Below, piece by piece: positions 52,435-61,395 of a stretch of DNA of 64,000 nt; the stretch's first letter is position 1; each line of letters starts with the position of its first letter. The stretch is taken from positions 358,284 through 422,283 of the forward strand of contig NZ_MPDJ01000005.1 in NCBI RefSeq assembly GCF_001881565.1, given 5' to 3'. Position numbers and translations under genes: made by a program. This stretch comes from Eisenbergiella tayi. Its GTDB lineage: Bacteria; Bacillota; Clostridia; Lachnospirales; Lachnospiraceae. A model generated the notes under the pieces. The model saw only the letters and a list, made by a program, of their open reading frames with translations, searched no databases and had not been told where the DNA came from.

Positions 52435-53373
52435 TCAGCTCAGCCTGTTCAGCGGATTTACGGGTTGACCGTCCTTGGTCAGTTTGAAATAAACATTGCA
52501 GCCTTCCACACTGTAATATTTCGTGGGTTCCGCTACCTTTCCTATAATTTCACCGGTTGTTACGACGTCTCCCTCTGCTACGGTAAGGTCGGTGAGCTGG
52601 CCGTAGGTGAGTTCGTATCCGTCTCCCAGGTTCACTACTACTGCCATTCCGATTTCGGGATCTTCGTAGACGGAGGTAACCTGTCCGTCGGCTGCGGCAG
52701 TAATGCCTTCACCCTGTGTTGCGGCGATGATGATGGCGGGATTATATTTGTATTGCTGAAGGGTTGCGAAATAAACGGTCTTGTCCATGCTGTAGTTTAC
52801 CAGGACATTTCCCACGATGGGCCATACAAGGGTATCGTTGTCCGTAAAGTCCAGGGCAGGGGTTGTGTTCATGGCGTCTTCATCGCGTTTTGCGGTATCG
52901 GTGGAATCGTCTGTTTTGGCGATGACCTCAGCCGCATTGGCTTCCAGGGCTTCTTCTTCGGCAGGATCAGCGGCTGCCAGATCTTCTTCTTTGGATGTCA
53001 GGCCTGCGTCGGCGAGGCCTTCACCTGCCTGGCCATTTTCCAATGAAGCCTGGCCTGCTGTGCTTCCCAGCATATTCATTCCGGGGTTGTCCACATTTCC
53101 GGAATTCGCTTCCTGGAAGCTGGGATCGTAGTCCAGTTCGCCGGTATCTGCATACTGGCCGTCTCCTGTGCTTCCGTCCGCCTGCGCTTCGCCTGCTTTT
53201 TGTTTATTGGATTCTTCCAAAGCGGTGAAATCCACCACGTATCCGTCTTCCTTATCCTGACTTTTGTTTCTTACATACAAACCGGTTGCGGTCAGCGCCG
53301 TCAGAACGAGGCAGCTGGACACCAGCATGATCGCTTTTTCTTTTCTAAAGCTTGATCTCCTTCTTCTTCTCAT
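52435..53373 (-). CDS. SpoIIQ-like M23-fold protein, catalytically degenerate
   Basis: Single-pass membrane protein of 312 aa. The ATG at 53373 is chosen because AAGGA lies upstream; it gives a basic N-terminus (MRRRRRSSFRKEK) and a membrane segment at about 14-33. A long acidic, Ala-rich linker follows, then a LytM/M23 domain at about 190-310. The metal ligands are missing: the usual HxH near the C-terminus reads VYFKL and the preceding region lacks the expected His. This matches SpoIIQ, a forespore protein that holds the engulfing membrane through SpoIIIAH without needing activity. The spoIID gene upstream supports this. Confidence 0.8.
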   Translation of the reverse strand: MRRRRRSSFRKEKAIMLVSSCLVLTALTATGLYVRNKSQDKEDGYVVDFTALEESNKQKAGEAQADGSTGDGQYADTGELDYDPSFQEANSGNVDNPGMNMLGSTAGQASLENGQAGEGLADAGLTSKEEDLAAADPAEEEALEANAAEVIAKTDDSTDTAKRDEDAMNTTPALDFTDNDTLVWPIVGNVLVNYSMDKTVYFATLQQYKYNPAIIIAATQGEGITAAADGQVTSVYEDPEIGMAVVVNLGDGYELTYGQLTDLTVAEGDVVTTGEIIGKVAEPTKYYSVEGCNVYFKLTKDGQPVNPLNRLS

Positions 53374-53462
53374 AGGGCATTCCTTCTCTTTCCTATTCAT
53401 TTTGGCAGATGCCAATTATCAGTTGAAATCCTTCAAGCTTAGTCTTTCCGTTTTCCCTTCCT

Positions 53463-54470
53463 TTATTCAGTTTTTTGAATTTCCACGCCTTCAAAAAAAA
53501 CATGCAGCAGAGCCAGAAAATCTTCTCCCTGTACCGCCCTTCTGTTGGCTTCAAACTGGCAGAAACCCAGCCCGTGGCCTACTCCCTTGCTTTCGAGCGT
53601 CACGTTTCCTCCGTTTTCACTTATGGTAAAGCAGGCGGACTGGAGGGAAAAAAGGCTGCGGAATTTTTCTCCCGACATATGTATACCGGCCGCTTCCACC
53701 CACAGCACGTAACCGGCGCTGTCCCTGGTCAAAGTTATTTTTTCGGAACCGTCAACACCCATGGCCGCCCAGAAATCTTTCTCTTTGAGGGTGACTGTGC
53801 TGCTGTAGCCGGACGCTTCTATATCATGGCTGCAGTCCACGCTGGTCAGGTAGTCATAGCCTTCACCGAAAACTTCTTTTCCGTTTCTTGTTTTGCCGGC
53901 GCTGAGCCAGAAATAGGCGGGTTCAATAATCTGGCCTTTCCAGGTCATATACATGCCTTTTGTCTGTGCCGCCGCAGAAGCTATTTTGGCCTGTTTTTCT
54001 TCATAGCTGTCTTCCCAGAGGGCTTCCCTGCTACGCATATCCAGATATTCCTGGCCGATATCCCTGGCATAGACGGTGTTATCATCTATGGATTGTCTGT
54101 TTTCATAGGCTCTCATGCATAGGGTGCGGAGAATTATGGCCTGGGCTTTAAGTGTTTCCTCTTCACAGTCCGCAGGAATGCTTGCGGCGAGAGCACCTTC
54201 CACATAGGTTTCCAGGGGCAGCCTGCTCACTCCGATGCCGGTATCGCAGGCTACCATGATACTGCTTTCGTCCCGGGGTACCGCCAGAGTTTCTTCTCCC
54301 ACATCGCCTTTTCCGAAAAGCAGGCTGCAGGCATAGGGAAGAAGCAGCAAAAATAAAAGCACCGCACATAGGTCCAATAATCGCTGACGGCCTGCGGTAC
54401 TTCTGAATGCGCCCTGCAGCGGCCTTCTGGAAGCAGGCCGCGCTTTCGGTAATAAGGAATTTCTGTCCAT
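53463..54470 (-). CDS. spoIID: Stage II sporulation protein D
   Basis: Membrane-anchored lytic transglycosylase used in engulfment; 335 aa. The start at 54470 has GGGAG 8 bp upstream; the ATG two codons earlier is too close to that site. A membrane segment lies at about 34-52, then the SpoIID domain (LPLETYVEGALAASIPADCEEETLKAQAIILRT region; the catalytic Glu is expected at the ..ADCEEETLKAQAI position). YFWLSAGKTRNGKEVFG and the C-terminal GVGHGLGFCQFEANR follow. It is upstream of the spoIIQ-like gene by 89 bp. Confidence 0.93.
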   Translation of the reverse strand: MDRNSLLPKARPASRRPLQGAFRSTAGRQRLLDLCAVLLFLLLLPYACSLLFGKGDVGEETLAVPRDESSIMVACDTGIGVSRLPLETYVEGALAASIPADCEEETLKAQAIILRTLCMRAYENRQSIDDNTVYARDIGQEYLDMRSREALWEDSYEEKQAKIASAAAQTKGMYMTWKGQIIEPAYFWLSAGKTRNGKEVFGEGYDYLTSVDCSHDIEASGYSSTVTLKEKDFWAAMGVDGSEKITLTRDSAGYVLWVEAAGIHMSGEKFRSLFSLQSACFTISENGGNVTLESKGVGHGLGFCQFEANRRAVQGEDFLALLHVFFEGVEIQKTE

Positions 54471-54591
54471 GGGCATCTCTCCCTTTCCTGCAAAAATTTA
54501 CGTTACTATATTTTATGTTGTAAAAATAAAATTATTCGAAAGCAGGTGACGGAACAAAGGATGACGCGTTCTGCCAGGTATCTTTTTGCGC

Positions 54592-54625
54592 AAAAAGAGC
54601 CGCATCCTTTTCAGGAATACGGCCC
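54592..54625 (-). terminator. Intrinsic terminator after the aconitase-family gene
   Basis: On the minus strand GGGCCGTATTCC pairs with GGATGCGGCTC around a TGAAAA loop and is followed by TTTTTGC, 11 bp past the stop at 54636. Confidence 0.75.
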
Positions 54626-54635
54626 GTTTGCTTTT

Positions 54636-56924
54636 TTATACTCTGTTGTAGTTTATGAGGCAGCCTTCCAGAATAATCCGGCGCTCTTCCTTTGTTAAAT
54701 CTCCTAATGTGAGGGTAAAGGACTTCAGCCCGTCTTCCTTCACCACATATGCGGTAATGGTGCCCTGTTCTTCTTCCACGGCTTTACGAATTCCGGGAAT
54801 AAACAGGTAATCCAGGTTAGTGAAAGGCAGTTCCCCTTCTTCAATAAGGAAAGGAAGCATTCCCCAGTTAATCAGGTTGGAACGATATCTCTTGGTCGCA
54901 TATTCGTTGGCGATGTTCGCCCAGCCGCCCAATACCTTCTGGCAGCTCGCCGCCTGTTCCCTGGCGGAGCCATCTCCGGGTTTTACGGCAAAAATAGTGG
55001 AGCCAAAGCCTATGTTTCCTTCTCCCACATCCGGGTACTGTTTGCGGATTGTTCCCATTACAGGAGCGAGCTCCGGTTTTTCTTCTACAGGGCATTTTCC
55101 TTCCATCACTGCGGTCTGCGCCTTCTGGATTTCTTTTGCCCTTCCTACGTAAGCGGGATCCTTTCTGGATAAGGTGAATTCCGCAAGGCCCAGAGGGTTG
55201 GAACGGTAGGAGGAGGTTTCACCGGAAGGAATCAGCTCGTCCGTGGTTGTGACCGGATCATGGATTTCGGAAACCACCTGAAGCACCATGTTTTCAGGAA
55301 GGCTGCACATCGCCGGCCAATCCTTGATATTGGGCCCGAAATGGATTTCCACATCCGGATCTGCCACGCCCTTGGAATCAAATACACGATTCTCATAGAT
55401 TTTGGAATCAAAGTGGTATTTATATTTACCAAAGGTCCCGTCGAATTCGGTAGCGGGTGTGAGGACACCTTTGTTTGCGGCTGTGGCTGCGATGGAACGG
55501 GCATCCATGAGTGCGACGGATGCGATCTGGCCGTTCTGCAGCTTGCTTCCTTCCCTGTTGGGGAAGTTTCTTGTGGAATGGCGGATACTGAAGCCGTTGT
55601 TGGCAGGCGTATCTCCTGCACCGAAGCAGGGTCCGCAGAAAGCGGTCTTCATGACAGCGCCGGTCTCCAGGATGGTGGCCGCACTGCCGTTTTTAATCAG
55701 TTCCATATAAACAGGCATGGAAGCCGGATATACGCTTAAGGTGAATTCATCTGCACCGATATACTGTCCTTTCAGGATATCGGCTGCCGCACAGATGTTT
55801 TCAAAACCGCCTCCTGCACAGCCTGCAATAATCCCCTGATCCACACAGAATTTACCATTTCTTACTTTATCCCGAAGGGAATATTCCACAGCGCCGTCAA
55901 GGCTTACCGCCGCGCGCTTCTCCACTTCATCGAGAATATCCTCCAGGTTTTCATTCACTTCCTGAATGGTATAGGTATTGCTGGGATGGAAAGGCATTGC
56001 AATCATCGGCCTTACTGCGGAAAGGTCAACACAGATCATGCCGTCATAGTATGCAATTTCTCCGGGAGCCAGTTCTTTGTATTCATCCTTCCTGCCGTGG
56101 ATTTCATAAAATTCTTCAATTTCCTTATCCGTTTTCCAGATGGAGGAAAGGCAGGTGGTTTCCGTAGTCATAACATCAATTCCGATACGGAAATCCGCGC
56201 TCAGGCGTTCCACGCCGGGGCCTACAAATTCCATCACTTTATTTTTTACATATCCGTTCTTAAATACGGCTCCGATAATAGCGAGGGCAACGTCCTGGGG
56301 ACCTACGCCCTTCACAGGTTCTCCTGTGAGGTATACGCCAATCACACCGGGCATTTTGATATCATAGGTCTGATTCAGAAGCTGCTTCACCAGCTCCGGT
56401 CCGCCCTCGCCCATAGCCATGGTTCCCAGAGCGCCGTAACGGGTGTGGGAGTCGGAACCGAGTATCATCTTACCGCCGCCTGCCAGCATTTCTCTGGCAA
56501 ACTGGTGGATAACCGCCTGATGAGGGGGTACGTAGACGCCGCCGTATTTCTTTGCACAGGTGAGGCCGAATAAATGATCGTCTTCATTGATGGTTCCGCC
56601 TACCGCGCAAAGGGAGTTGTGGCAGTTGGTAAGGACATAGGGAATGGGGAATTTGGTCAGGCCTGAAGCCCTCGCGGTCTGAATAATGCCGACAAAAGTA
56701 ATATCATGAGATGTGAGCTTATCAAATTTAATTTTAAGGCTGTCCATGTTTCCGGATGTATTATGGCTTTTCAATATTCCATAACTGATTGTTTCCTTAG
56801 ACGCCTCTTCCTTATTCATCTGTTTTCCGGTTTTTGCAGCGACAGCCGCCGCAGCTTCCTGGTTGTCAGGGATGATTTCCGTGCCGTTTAAAAGATAGGC
56901 ACCGCCTTCCAGTAATGTTACCAT
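54636..56924 (-). CDS. Aconitase-family hydratase (YbhJ-like)
   Basis: Cytosolic Fe-S hydro-lyase of 762 aa of the aconitase superfamily. Domain 1-3 features: VLTNCHNSLCAVGG, ILGSDSHTRYGALGTMAMGEGG, and the cluster Cys region CGPCFGAGDTPANNGFS near residue 445 with NFPNREG after it. The swivel domain at the C-terminus has GFGSTIFAVKPGDGSAREQAA and the KRYRSNLINWGMLPF segment. It groups with hydratases of the YbhJ type rather than with AcnA or AcnB, so the true substrate may not be citrate. AAGGAGG precedes the ATG. No other TCA-type gene is adjacent. Confidence 0.85.
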   Translation of the reverse strand: MVTLLEGGAYLLNGTEIIPDNQEAAAAVAAKTGKQMNKEEASKETISYGILKSHNTSGNMDSLKIKFDKLTSHDITFVGIIQTARASGLTKFPIPYVLTNCHNSLCAVGGTINEDDHLFGLTCAKKYGGVYVPPHQAVIHQFAREMLAGGGKMILGSDSHTRYGALGTMAMGEGGPELVKQLLNQTYDIKMPGVIGVYLTGEPVKGVGPQDVALAIIGAVFKNGYVKNKVMEFVGPGVERLSADFRIGIDVMTTETTCLSSIWKTDKEIEEFYEIHGRKDEYKELAPGEIAYYDGMICVDLSAVRPMIAMPFHPSNTYTIQEVNENLEDILDEVEKRAAVSLDGAVEYSLRDKVRNGKFCVDQGIIAGCAGGGFENICAAADILKGQYIGADEFTLSVYPASMPVYMELIKNGSAATILETGAVMKTAFCGPCFGAGDTPANNGFSIRHSTRNFPNREGSKLQNGQIASVALMDARSIAATAANKGVLTPATEFDGTFGKYKYHFDSKIYENRVFDSKGVADPDVEIHFGPNIKDWPAMCSLPENMVLQVVSEIHDPVTTTDELIPSGETSSYRSNPLGLAEFTLSRKDPAYVGRAKEIQKAQTAVMEGKCPVEEKPELAPVMGTIRKQYPDVGEGNIGFGSTIFAVKPGDGSAREQAASCQKVLGGWANIANEYATKRYRSNLINWGMLPFLIEEGELPFTNLDYLFIPGIRKAVEEEQGTITAYVVKEDGLKSFTLTLGDLTKEERRIILEGCLINYNRV

Positions 56925-57052
56925 GTGATTCCTCCTTCTATAATTAATGAAACAATAAAACTTTTCATGTTGGGTGCTGATACTTTATTATAGAGGAAAG
57001 AGAAAAAGGAATCAATCTTAAATTGTTGCTTGTTTAAAAGTATTGGTCGTGG

Positions 57053-57318
57053 GTTCAAGAGATTCCTGTGCGCCGATGATGCCTGTCCCTGCCCTTCCTT
57101 TGCGGGGCGGCGGCCTTGCAAGGTTCCTGTGCAGGCAAACGACTTTTAGTCGTTTTTGCTTATCGCTCGGATAAGTACGCAGCGGTACTAACGCTGCAAA
57201 AGACGCAGCGTAAGGACCGGCGTGCTTATGACGGCCTTTACTGGAATCCTTGCAAGGCCGCCGCCCCGCAAAGGAAGGGCAGGGACAGGCATCATCGGCT
57301 CACAGGAATCTCTTGAAC
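57053..57318. repeat. Giant inverted repeat E (family 2), 266 bp
   Basis: Arms 57053-57118 and 57254-57318 match almost perfectly (only a few differences in about 65 bp) and are unique to this locus. The core (57119-57253) carries ACGCAGCGGTACTAA and TAAGGACCGGCGT, joined by a 7-bp tip stem ACGCTGC/GCAGCGT. It is shared with repeats F and G at 63 kb. E has an extra small palindrome (ACGACTTTTAGTCGT) in the left half. It lies in the 635-bp gap between two divergent genes, so it is not at the 3' end of a gene. The rest of the gap (57319-57559) is G+T-rich and non-coding. Confidence 0.85.
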
Positions 57319-57559
57319 AGGAAGGTTATGTGTTAAAGTGTTGCTAAATTGTAGGTTGGAATATTGATACTAAACTTGGCGTTTGATATTGTAATTTATA
57401 AAATGATAGGAAAGGGTGAGTTTTTTATTATGGAAGAATCAGATGACGGTGGTGGGAATCCATGTCGGTTTCGGTCTTTTATAGTTGTTTTGCTGGAATG
57501 ATTTTTTAATAAAATTTCGGGGAACTATAGTGGGATTGAAACAGGAAGGATTTTTACGG

Positions 57560-58792
57560 ATGAACGTTACTTTGATTATTATTTTGTTGTGTATTATTAT
57601 GTCTGCTTATTTTTCGGCGACGGAGACGGCTTTTTCTTCTTTGAACCGGATTCGGATTAAAAATATGGCGGATAAGGGGAATAAGAGGGCGGCTTTGGTT
57701 TTGAAGCTGTCGGAGGATTATGACAGGTTGTTGTCTACTATTCTGATTGGGAATAATATTGTGAATATTGCCTGTGCTTCTTTGTCTACTCTTTTGTTTG
57801 TGCGGCTTTTGGGGGAAGATGCGGGGGCGAGTGTTTCTACGGCGGTCACTACTGTTATTGTTCTTGTTTTCGGGGAGGTTTCTCCTAAGAGTATTGCTAA
57901 GGAGTCTCCGGAGAAGTTTTCTATGTTTTCTGCTCCTATTCTGAATTTTATGGCGGTATTGCTTACTCCTCTTAATTTTCTGTTTAAGCAGTGGAAGAAG
58001 GTTCTGTCGAGGTTTTTCCATTCTTCTGCCAGTCAGGGGATTACGGAGGAGGAGCTTATTACGATTGTGGAGGAGGCCCGGCAGGATGGGGGGATTGATG
58101 AGCAGGAGGGGGATTTGCTGCGTAATGCTCTTGAATTTAATGAGTTAAAGGCTGCGGATATCCTTACGCCCAGAATTGATGTTGTTGGAGTGAATGTTTG
58201 TGCCGGGGCGGAGGAAATTGCTTCGGTATTTACGGAGACGGGGTATTCCAGGCTTCCGGTGTATCAGGATAGTATTGATAATATAGTTGGTATTCTTTAT
58301 CATAAGGATTTTTATAATAAAATTTATGGGACGGGTAGGGGAATAAAGGATGTGATACGTCCGGCCCTTTTTATTACACGGCATAAAAAAATCAGTCAGC
58401 TGCTGCAGGAGCTTCAGGCTTCGAATCATCATATTGCTGTGGTTATTGATGAATTCGGGGGGACTGTGGGTATTGTTACTCTGGAGGATATTTTGGAGGA
58501 GCTGGTGGGTGAAATCTGGGATGAGCATGATGAAATTATCCGGTCTGTAGAAAAGCTTTCTGATGATGAATTTCTTGTTTTGGGGAACGCAAATGTGGAT
58601 AAGCTTTTGGAGCTGCTGGGTTATGATGAGGAAACAGAAGCGGTTACGGTAAACGGATGGATCATGAATGAGCTTCAGAAGCTTCCGGAAAAGGGGGATT
58701 CTTTCCGCTTCCATGAATGGCAGGTCTCTGTAATGGAGATGGAAGAGCGGCGTGTGAAGAGTGCCCGGATCTGCCGGTGTGAACAGTGTTAA
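57560..58792 (+). CDS. CNNM/CorC-type membrane protein with CBS domains
   Basis: Membrane protein of 410 aa (HlyC/CorC family), implicated in Mg or Co efflux and in stress tolerance. The ATG at 57560 has AGGAAGGA upstream and is preferred to the start at 57485. The DUF21/CNNM domain with three to four membrane segments is at about 1-165 (SAYFSATETAFSSLNRIRIKN, LLSTILIGNNIVNIACASLS). The CBS pair is at about 185-315 (DILTPRIDVVGVN, DEFGGTVGIVTLEDILEELVGEIWDE). The C-terminal CorC_HlyC domain is at about 325-400. Codons end in T or G far more than in neighbouring genes, so the coding strand is about two thirds G+T. Confidence 0.92.
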   Translation: MNVTLIIILLCIIMSAYFSATETAFSSLNRIRIKNMADKGNKRAALVLKLSEDYDRLLSTILIGNNIVNIACASLSTLLFVRLLGEDAGASVSTAVTTVIVLVFGEVSPKSIAKESPEKFSMFSAPILNFMAVLLTPLNFLFKQWKKVLSRFFHSSASQGITEEELITIVEEARQDGGIDEQEGDLLRNALEFNELKAADILTPRIDVVGVNVCAGAEEIASVFTETGYSRLPVYQDSIDNIVGILYHKDFYNKIYGTGRGIKDVIRPALFITRHKKISQLLQELQASNHHIAVVIDEFGGTVGIVTLEDILEELVGEIWDEHDEIIRSVEKLSDDEFLVLGNANVDKLLELLGYDEETEAVTVNGWIMNELQKLPEKGDSFRFHEWQVSVMEMEERRVKSARICRCEQC

Positions 58793-58830
58793 ACAGATGA
58801 TGGGTCTGCGGGCCGTCTTTATATCTATAA

Positions 58831-58884
58831 AATGCCGGTCCGGATTGGCAGCAGCAATCCGGGCCGGCATTCTTTTATTTTTCA
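58831..58884. terminator. Bidirectional terminator between convergent genes
   Basis: AATGCCGGTCCGGATTG (58831-58847) pairs with CAATCCGGGCCGGCATT (58854-58870), with one wobble pair, followed by TCTTTTATTTTT. It lies between the CorC-type gene and the hexosamine kinase gene. Confidence 0.85.
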
Positions 58885-58904
58885 GGCTGTATGGATAGGT
58901 CTTT

Positions 58905-60020
58905 TTATAAATACTTTTCAGCGATGCTCATCATTTCGTCCCATTTGCTTTCCATATCCGCTACCAGCTTGAACTGGGTGCGGGCGCGGTCCAGGTTGTG
59001 TTCGGGGCGGTGGATTTTGAAGTAAACGTCACCCTGCAGGTAATCGGCGAGGAAGCGCATGCCGCATTCCAGGGTCATCAGTTTGGCTCCCATGGGAAGC
59101 ATGCGTATTTCTTCTTCGGTCAGACTGCCTCCGCAGCCTTCCACATAGCCTTTTGTGTATATTTCAAACAGCTTCAGATCACAGCTGATCTTATCCAGGT
59201 CTTTCTCATCCTCCGCTCCCGTACTGGCGCCGAAACGGATGGAATCGCCGTAGTCGTAAAGGGCGGAACCCGGCATTACGGTATCCAAATCAATCACGCA
59301 GAGTCCTTTTCCGGTCTTATTATCTATCATAATGTTATTCAGCTTGGTATCGTTATGGGTAACACGAAGAGGAATCCTGTGTTTGGCAAGGGCATCGCAG
59401 ATAACATGGGTTTCCGGCTCCCGGTCCATGACAAACCGGAGCTCTTTCTGTACTCCGGCAGCCCTTTTATAGGTATCTTCCTCCACGGCCTTTCTGAAAT
59501 CTTCAAAACGGCTCACGGTATTGTGGAAATTCGGTATCGTTTCATGCAGTGTTGACGCAGGATAATCTGCCAGAAGCTTCTGGAAATTGCCGAAGGAAAG
59601 TGCGCTGTTATAGAAGTCTTCGGGTTTTTCCACGATATCAAAGCAGGTGGCGTCTTCAATAAAAATATACATCCTCCAGAAGTCTCCGTCTTCATCCACG
59701 AGATAATTGTCCCCGTCCACAGTACGGATAACATTCAGAGTTTCCCTGTCGGGATCCCCTCCGTTCTGGATGATTTTGTTCCTGAGAAAGGAGGTGACAT
59801 TCATAATATTTTCCATCAGGCCCTTGGGGTTCTTAAAAATATCGTCATTCATGCGCTGCAGGATATAGCGTCTGGTTTTCCCGTTTTCCAGTTCACAGGT
59901 CAGACGTACGGTATCATTGATATGACCGCTTCCATAAGGAACCGCCTCCGTCAGCGTTCCCTCCAGACGGAACCTGGGAGCAATGTTTTTTTTCACTAAA
60001 TCCATATCCAATTTATCCAT
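58905..60020 (-). CDS. nahK: N-acetylhexosamine 1-kinase (NahK-like)
   Basis: Phosphotransferase of 371 aa with the aminoglycoside phosphotransferase fold. The catalytic loop is VTHNDTKLNNIMIDNKTGKG near residue 230 and the metal site LCVIDLDTVMPGSALYDYGD near 250. The N-terminal PYGSGHINDTVRL and YILQRMNDDIFKNP segments match NahK (LnpB). NahK makes GlcNAc-1-P or GalNAc-1-P, the step after the GH112 phosphorylase, so it completes the galacto-/lacto-N-biose route together with lnpA at 40.3 kb. GAGGTAGG precedes the ATG. A TATAAT-type -10 (60085-60090, minus strand) lies upstream. Confidence 0.85.
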   Translation of the reverse strand: MDKLDMDLVKKNIAPRFRLEGTLTEAVPYGSGHINDTVRLTCELENGKTRRYILQRMNDDIFKNPKGLMENIMNVTSFLRNKIIQNGGDPDRETLNVIRTVDGDNYLVDEDGDFWRMYIFIEDATCFDIVEKPEDFYNSALSFGNFQKLLADYPASTLHETIPNFHNTVSRFEDFRKAVEEDTYKRAAGVQKELRFVMDREPETHVICDALAKHRIPLRVTHNDTKLNNIMIDNKTGKGLCVIDLDTVMPGSALYDYGDSIRFGASTGAEDEKDLDKISCDLKLFEIYTKGYVEGCGGSLTEEEIRMLPMGAKLMTLECGMRFLADYLQGDVYFKIHRPEHNLDRARTQFKLVADMESKWDEMMSIAEKYL

Positions 60021-60245
60021 TTTCCTACCTCACTTTTATTAATACCGGCCGTATCTACTGCGGCCGTCCCCGTTTTGCAGTTTCATTATAACACTATTGT
60101 ACAAAATTTATTTACACAATAATTTCGGTTTTTTATCTAATCATGGCGTTTACCGTCTATTTTAACAAATATTTGTTTGCCTGTCGTTTTTTTCTATTAT
60201 GTATTCCTTAAGATTTCGCATAATTCATTTCAGGAAAAGTCGTAA

Positions 60246-60399
60246 TGCACAATTTTACTTCTGGTTTTTGCACAATACATCCAAATCTTTGCACAATAAT
60301 AAAATCAATTAAAAAAACGAAAGAAAAAAGGTGCTTTACTGCACAAAATTTGTTACTATATATATCAGATGATAAAGCCGGGATGTAGGAAATGCACAA
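60246..60399. promoter_or_regulatory. Five TGCACAA direct repeats between nahK and an AraC gene
   Basis: TGCACAA occurs at 60246, 60269, 60290, 60340 and 60393, all on the plus strand. The spacings of 23, 21, 50 and 53 bp are close to whole helical turns for the first three. The 428-bp gap is otherwise AT-rich and holds no gene. They are likely binding sites for the AraC protein encoded just downstream, acting on itself and on nahK. Confidence 0.55.
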
Positions 60400-60448
60400 A
60401 GGGAAAAGTTCTTTTTTATTCCCGTCCCGGAAGTGGAGGATGATACAA

Positions 60449-61372
60449 ATGGAGTCAAAAATCGTTGATAACTACGAATCCGTAACCTTACATCAATCTC
60501 TTCTGATCAGCAAATTGTTTACCGTTCATTATTTTGAATATATGAATGACTTTTCCTTTCCGGGGGAAGCGCATAATTTCTGGGAATTTCTGTGTGTGGA
60601 CAAGGGGGAAGTGGATGTGGTGGCAGGAAGCCGGAGCCTTTCCCTGAAAAAGGATGAAATTATCTTCCATAAGCCTAATGAATTCCACACCGTCCGTTCC
60701 AATGGAAGGGTTGCGCCAAATGTGGTGGTCATTTCCTTTGAATGTACCTCTCCTTCCATGGATTTTTTTAAGGATCGGATTCTCACCATCGGGGAGGCGG
60801 AACGGAGCCTGATCGCACAGATAATCATGGAAGCGCGGCAGCTGTTTTCCTGCCCTCTGGATGATCCTTACCTGAAAAAAATGGAGCTTGCGGAAAATCC
60901 GCCCTTCGGCTGCAGCCAAATGATACAGTTGCATCTGGAACAGCTTCTGATACAGCTTATCCGGCGGCATACCGCATCCCGGCAGGAAAAGAAACAGCCG
61001 TCCACCCTGAAGCAGAAATCCGACGGGGATTTATACGAACGCATTATGAATTATCTGGATCAGAATCTTTATACCCAGATCACGATTGAACAGATCTGCA
61101 AGGACAACCTGGTGGGACGCTCTCAGCTGCAGAAGCTTTTCCGTGAGCGTAACGGCTGCGGCATCATCGATTATTTCTCCCATATGAAAATCGATGCGGC
61201 GAAGCAGCTCATACGGAACCAGAGCCTGAATTTTACCCAGATTGCGGATACCATGGGCTATACTTCGGTTCATTATTTTTCCAGGCAGTTTAAGAAGGTG
61301 ACGGGGATGACGCCGTCGGAATATTCTTCTTCCATTAAGAAATTATCAGAAGAACCGCAGTTCAGGAGGTAA
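60449..61372 (+). CDS. AraC-family regulator next to nahK
   Basis: Regulator of 307 aa. The ATG at 60449 is 9 bp after GGAGG; earlier in-frame ATGs lie before or on that site. The cupin-type domain has HNFWEFLCVDKGEVDVVAG and LKKDEIIFHKPNEFHTV. The HTH domain has ITIEQICKDNLVGRSQLQKLF and FTQIADTMGYTSVHYFSRQF. It is divergent from nahK. The shared TGCACA-type sites with the GNB/LNB locus suggest the two loci are controlled together. Confidence 0.92.
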   Translation: MESKIVDNYESVTLHQSLLISKLFTVHYFEYMNDFSFPGEAHNFWEFLCVDKGEVDVVAGSRSLSLKKDEIIFHKPNEFHTVRSNGRVAPNVVVISFECTSPSMDFFKDRILTIGEAERSLIAQIIMEARQLFSCPLDDPYLKKMELAENPPFGCSQMIQLHLEQLLIQLIRRHTASRQEKKQPSTLKQKSDGDLYERIMNYLDQNLYTQITIEQICKDNLVGRSQLQKLFRERNGCGIIDYFSHMKIDAAKQLIRNQSLNFTQIADTMGYTSVHYFSRQFKKVTGMTPSEYSSSIKKLSEEPQFRR

Positions 61373-61395
61373 ACCTGAACTGCGGTTCCTTTTAT
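61351..61395. terminator. Bidirectional terminator overlapping two gene ends
   Basis: AGAACCGCAGTTCAGG (61351-61366) pairs with CCTGAACTGCGGTTC (61374-61388), followed by CTTTTATT. It contains the AraC stop codon and reaches the end of the convergent phosphotransferase gene, so the ends of both genes are part of the hairpin. Confidence 0.8.

Noticed and set aside
60240..60400. The TGCACAA repeats as a small CRISPR array
   Set aside because: The unit is only 7 bp and the spacings (21-23 and 50-53 bp) do not fit repeat-spacer structure. Operator sites are more likely.
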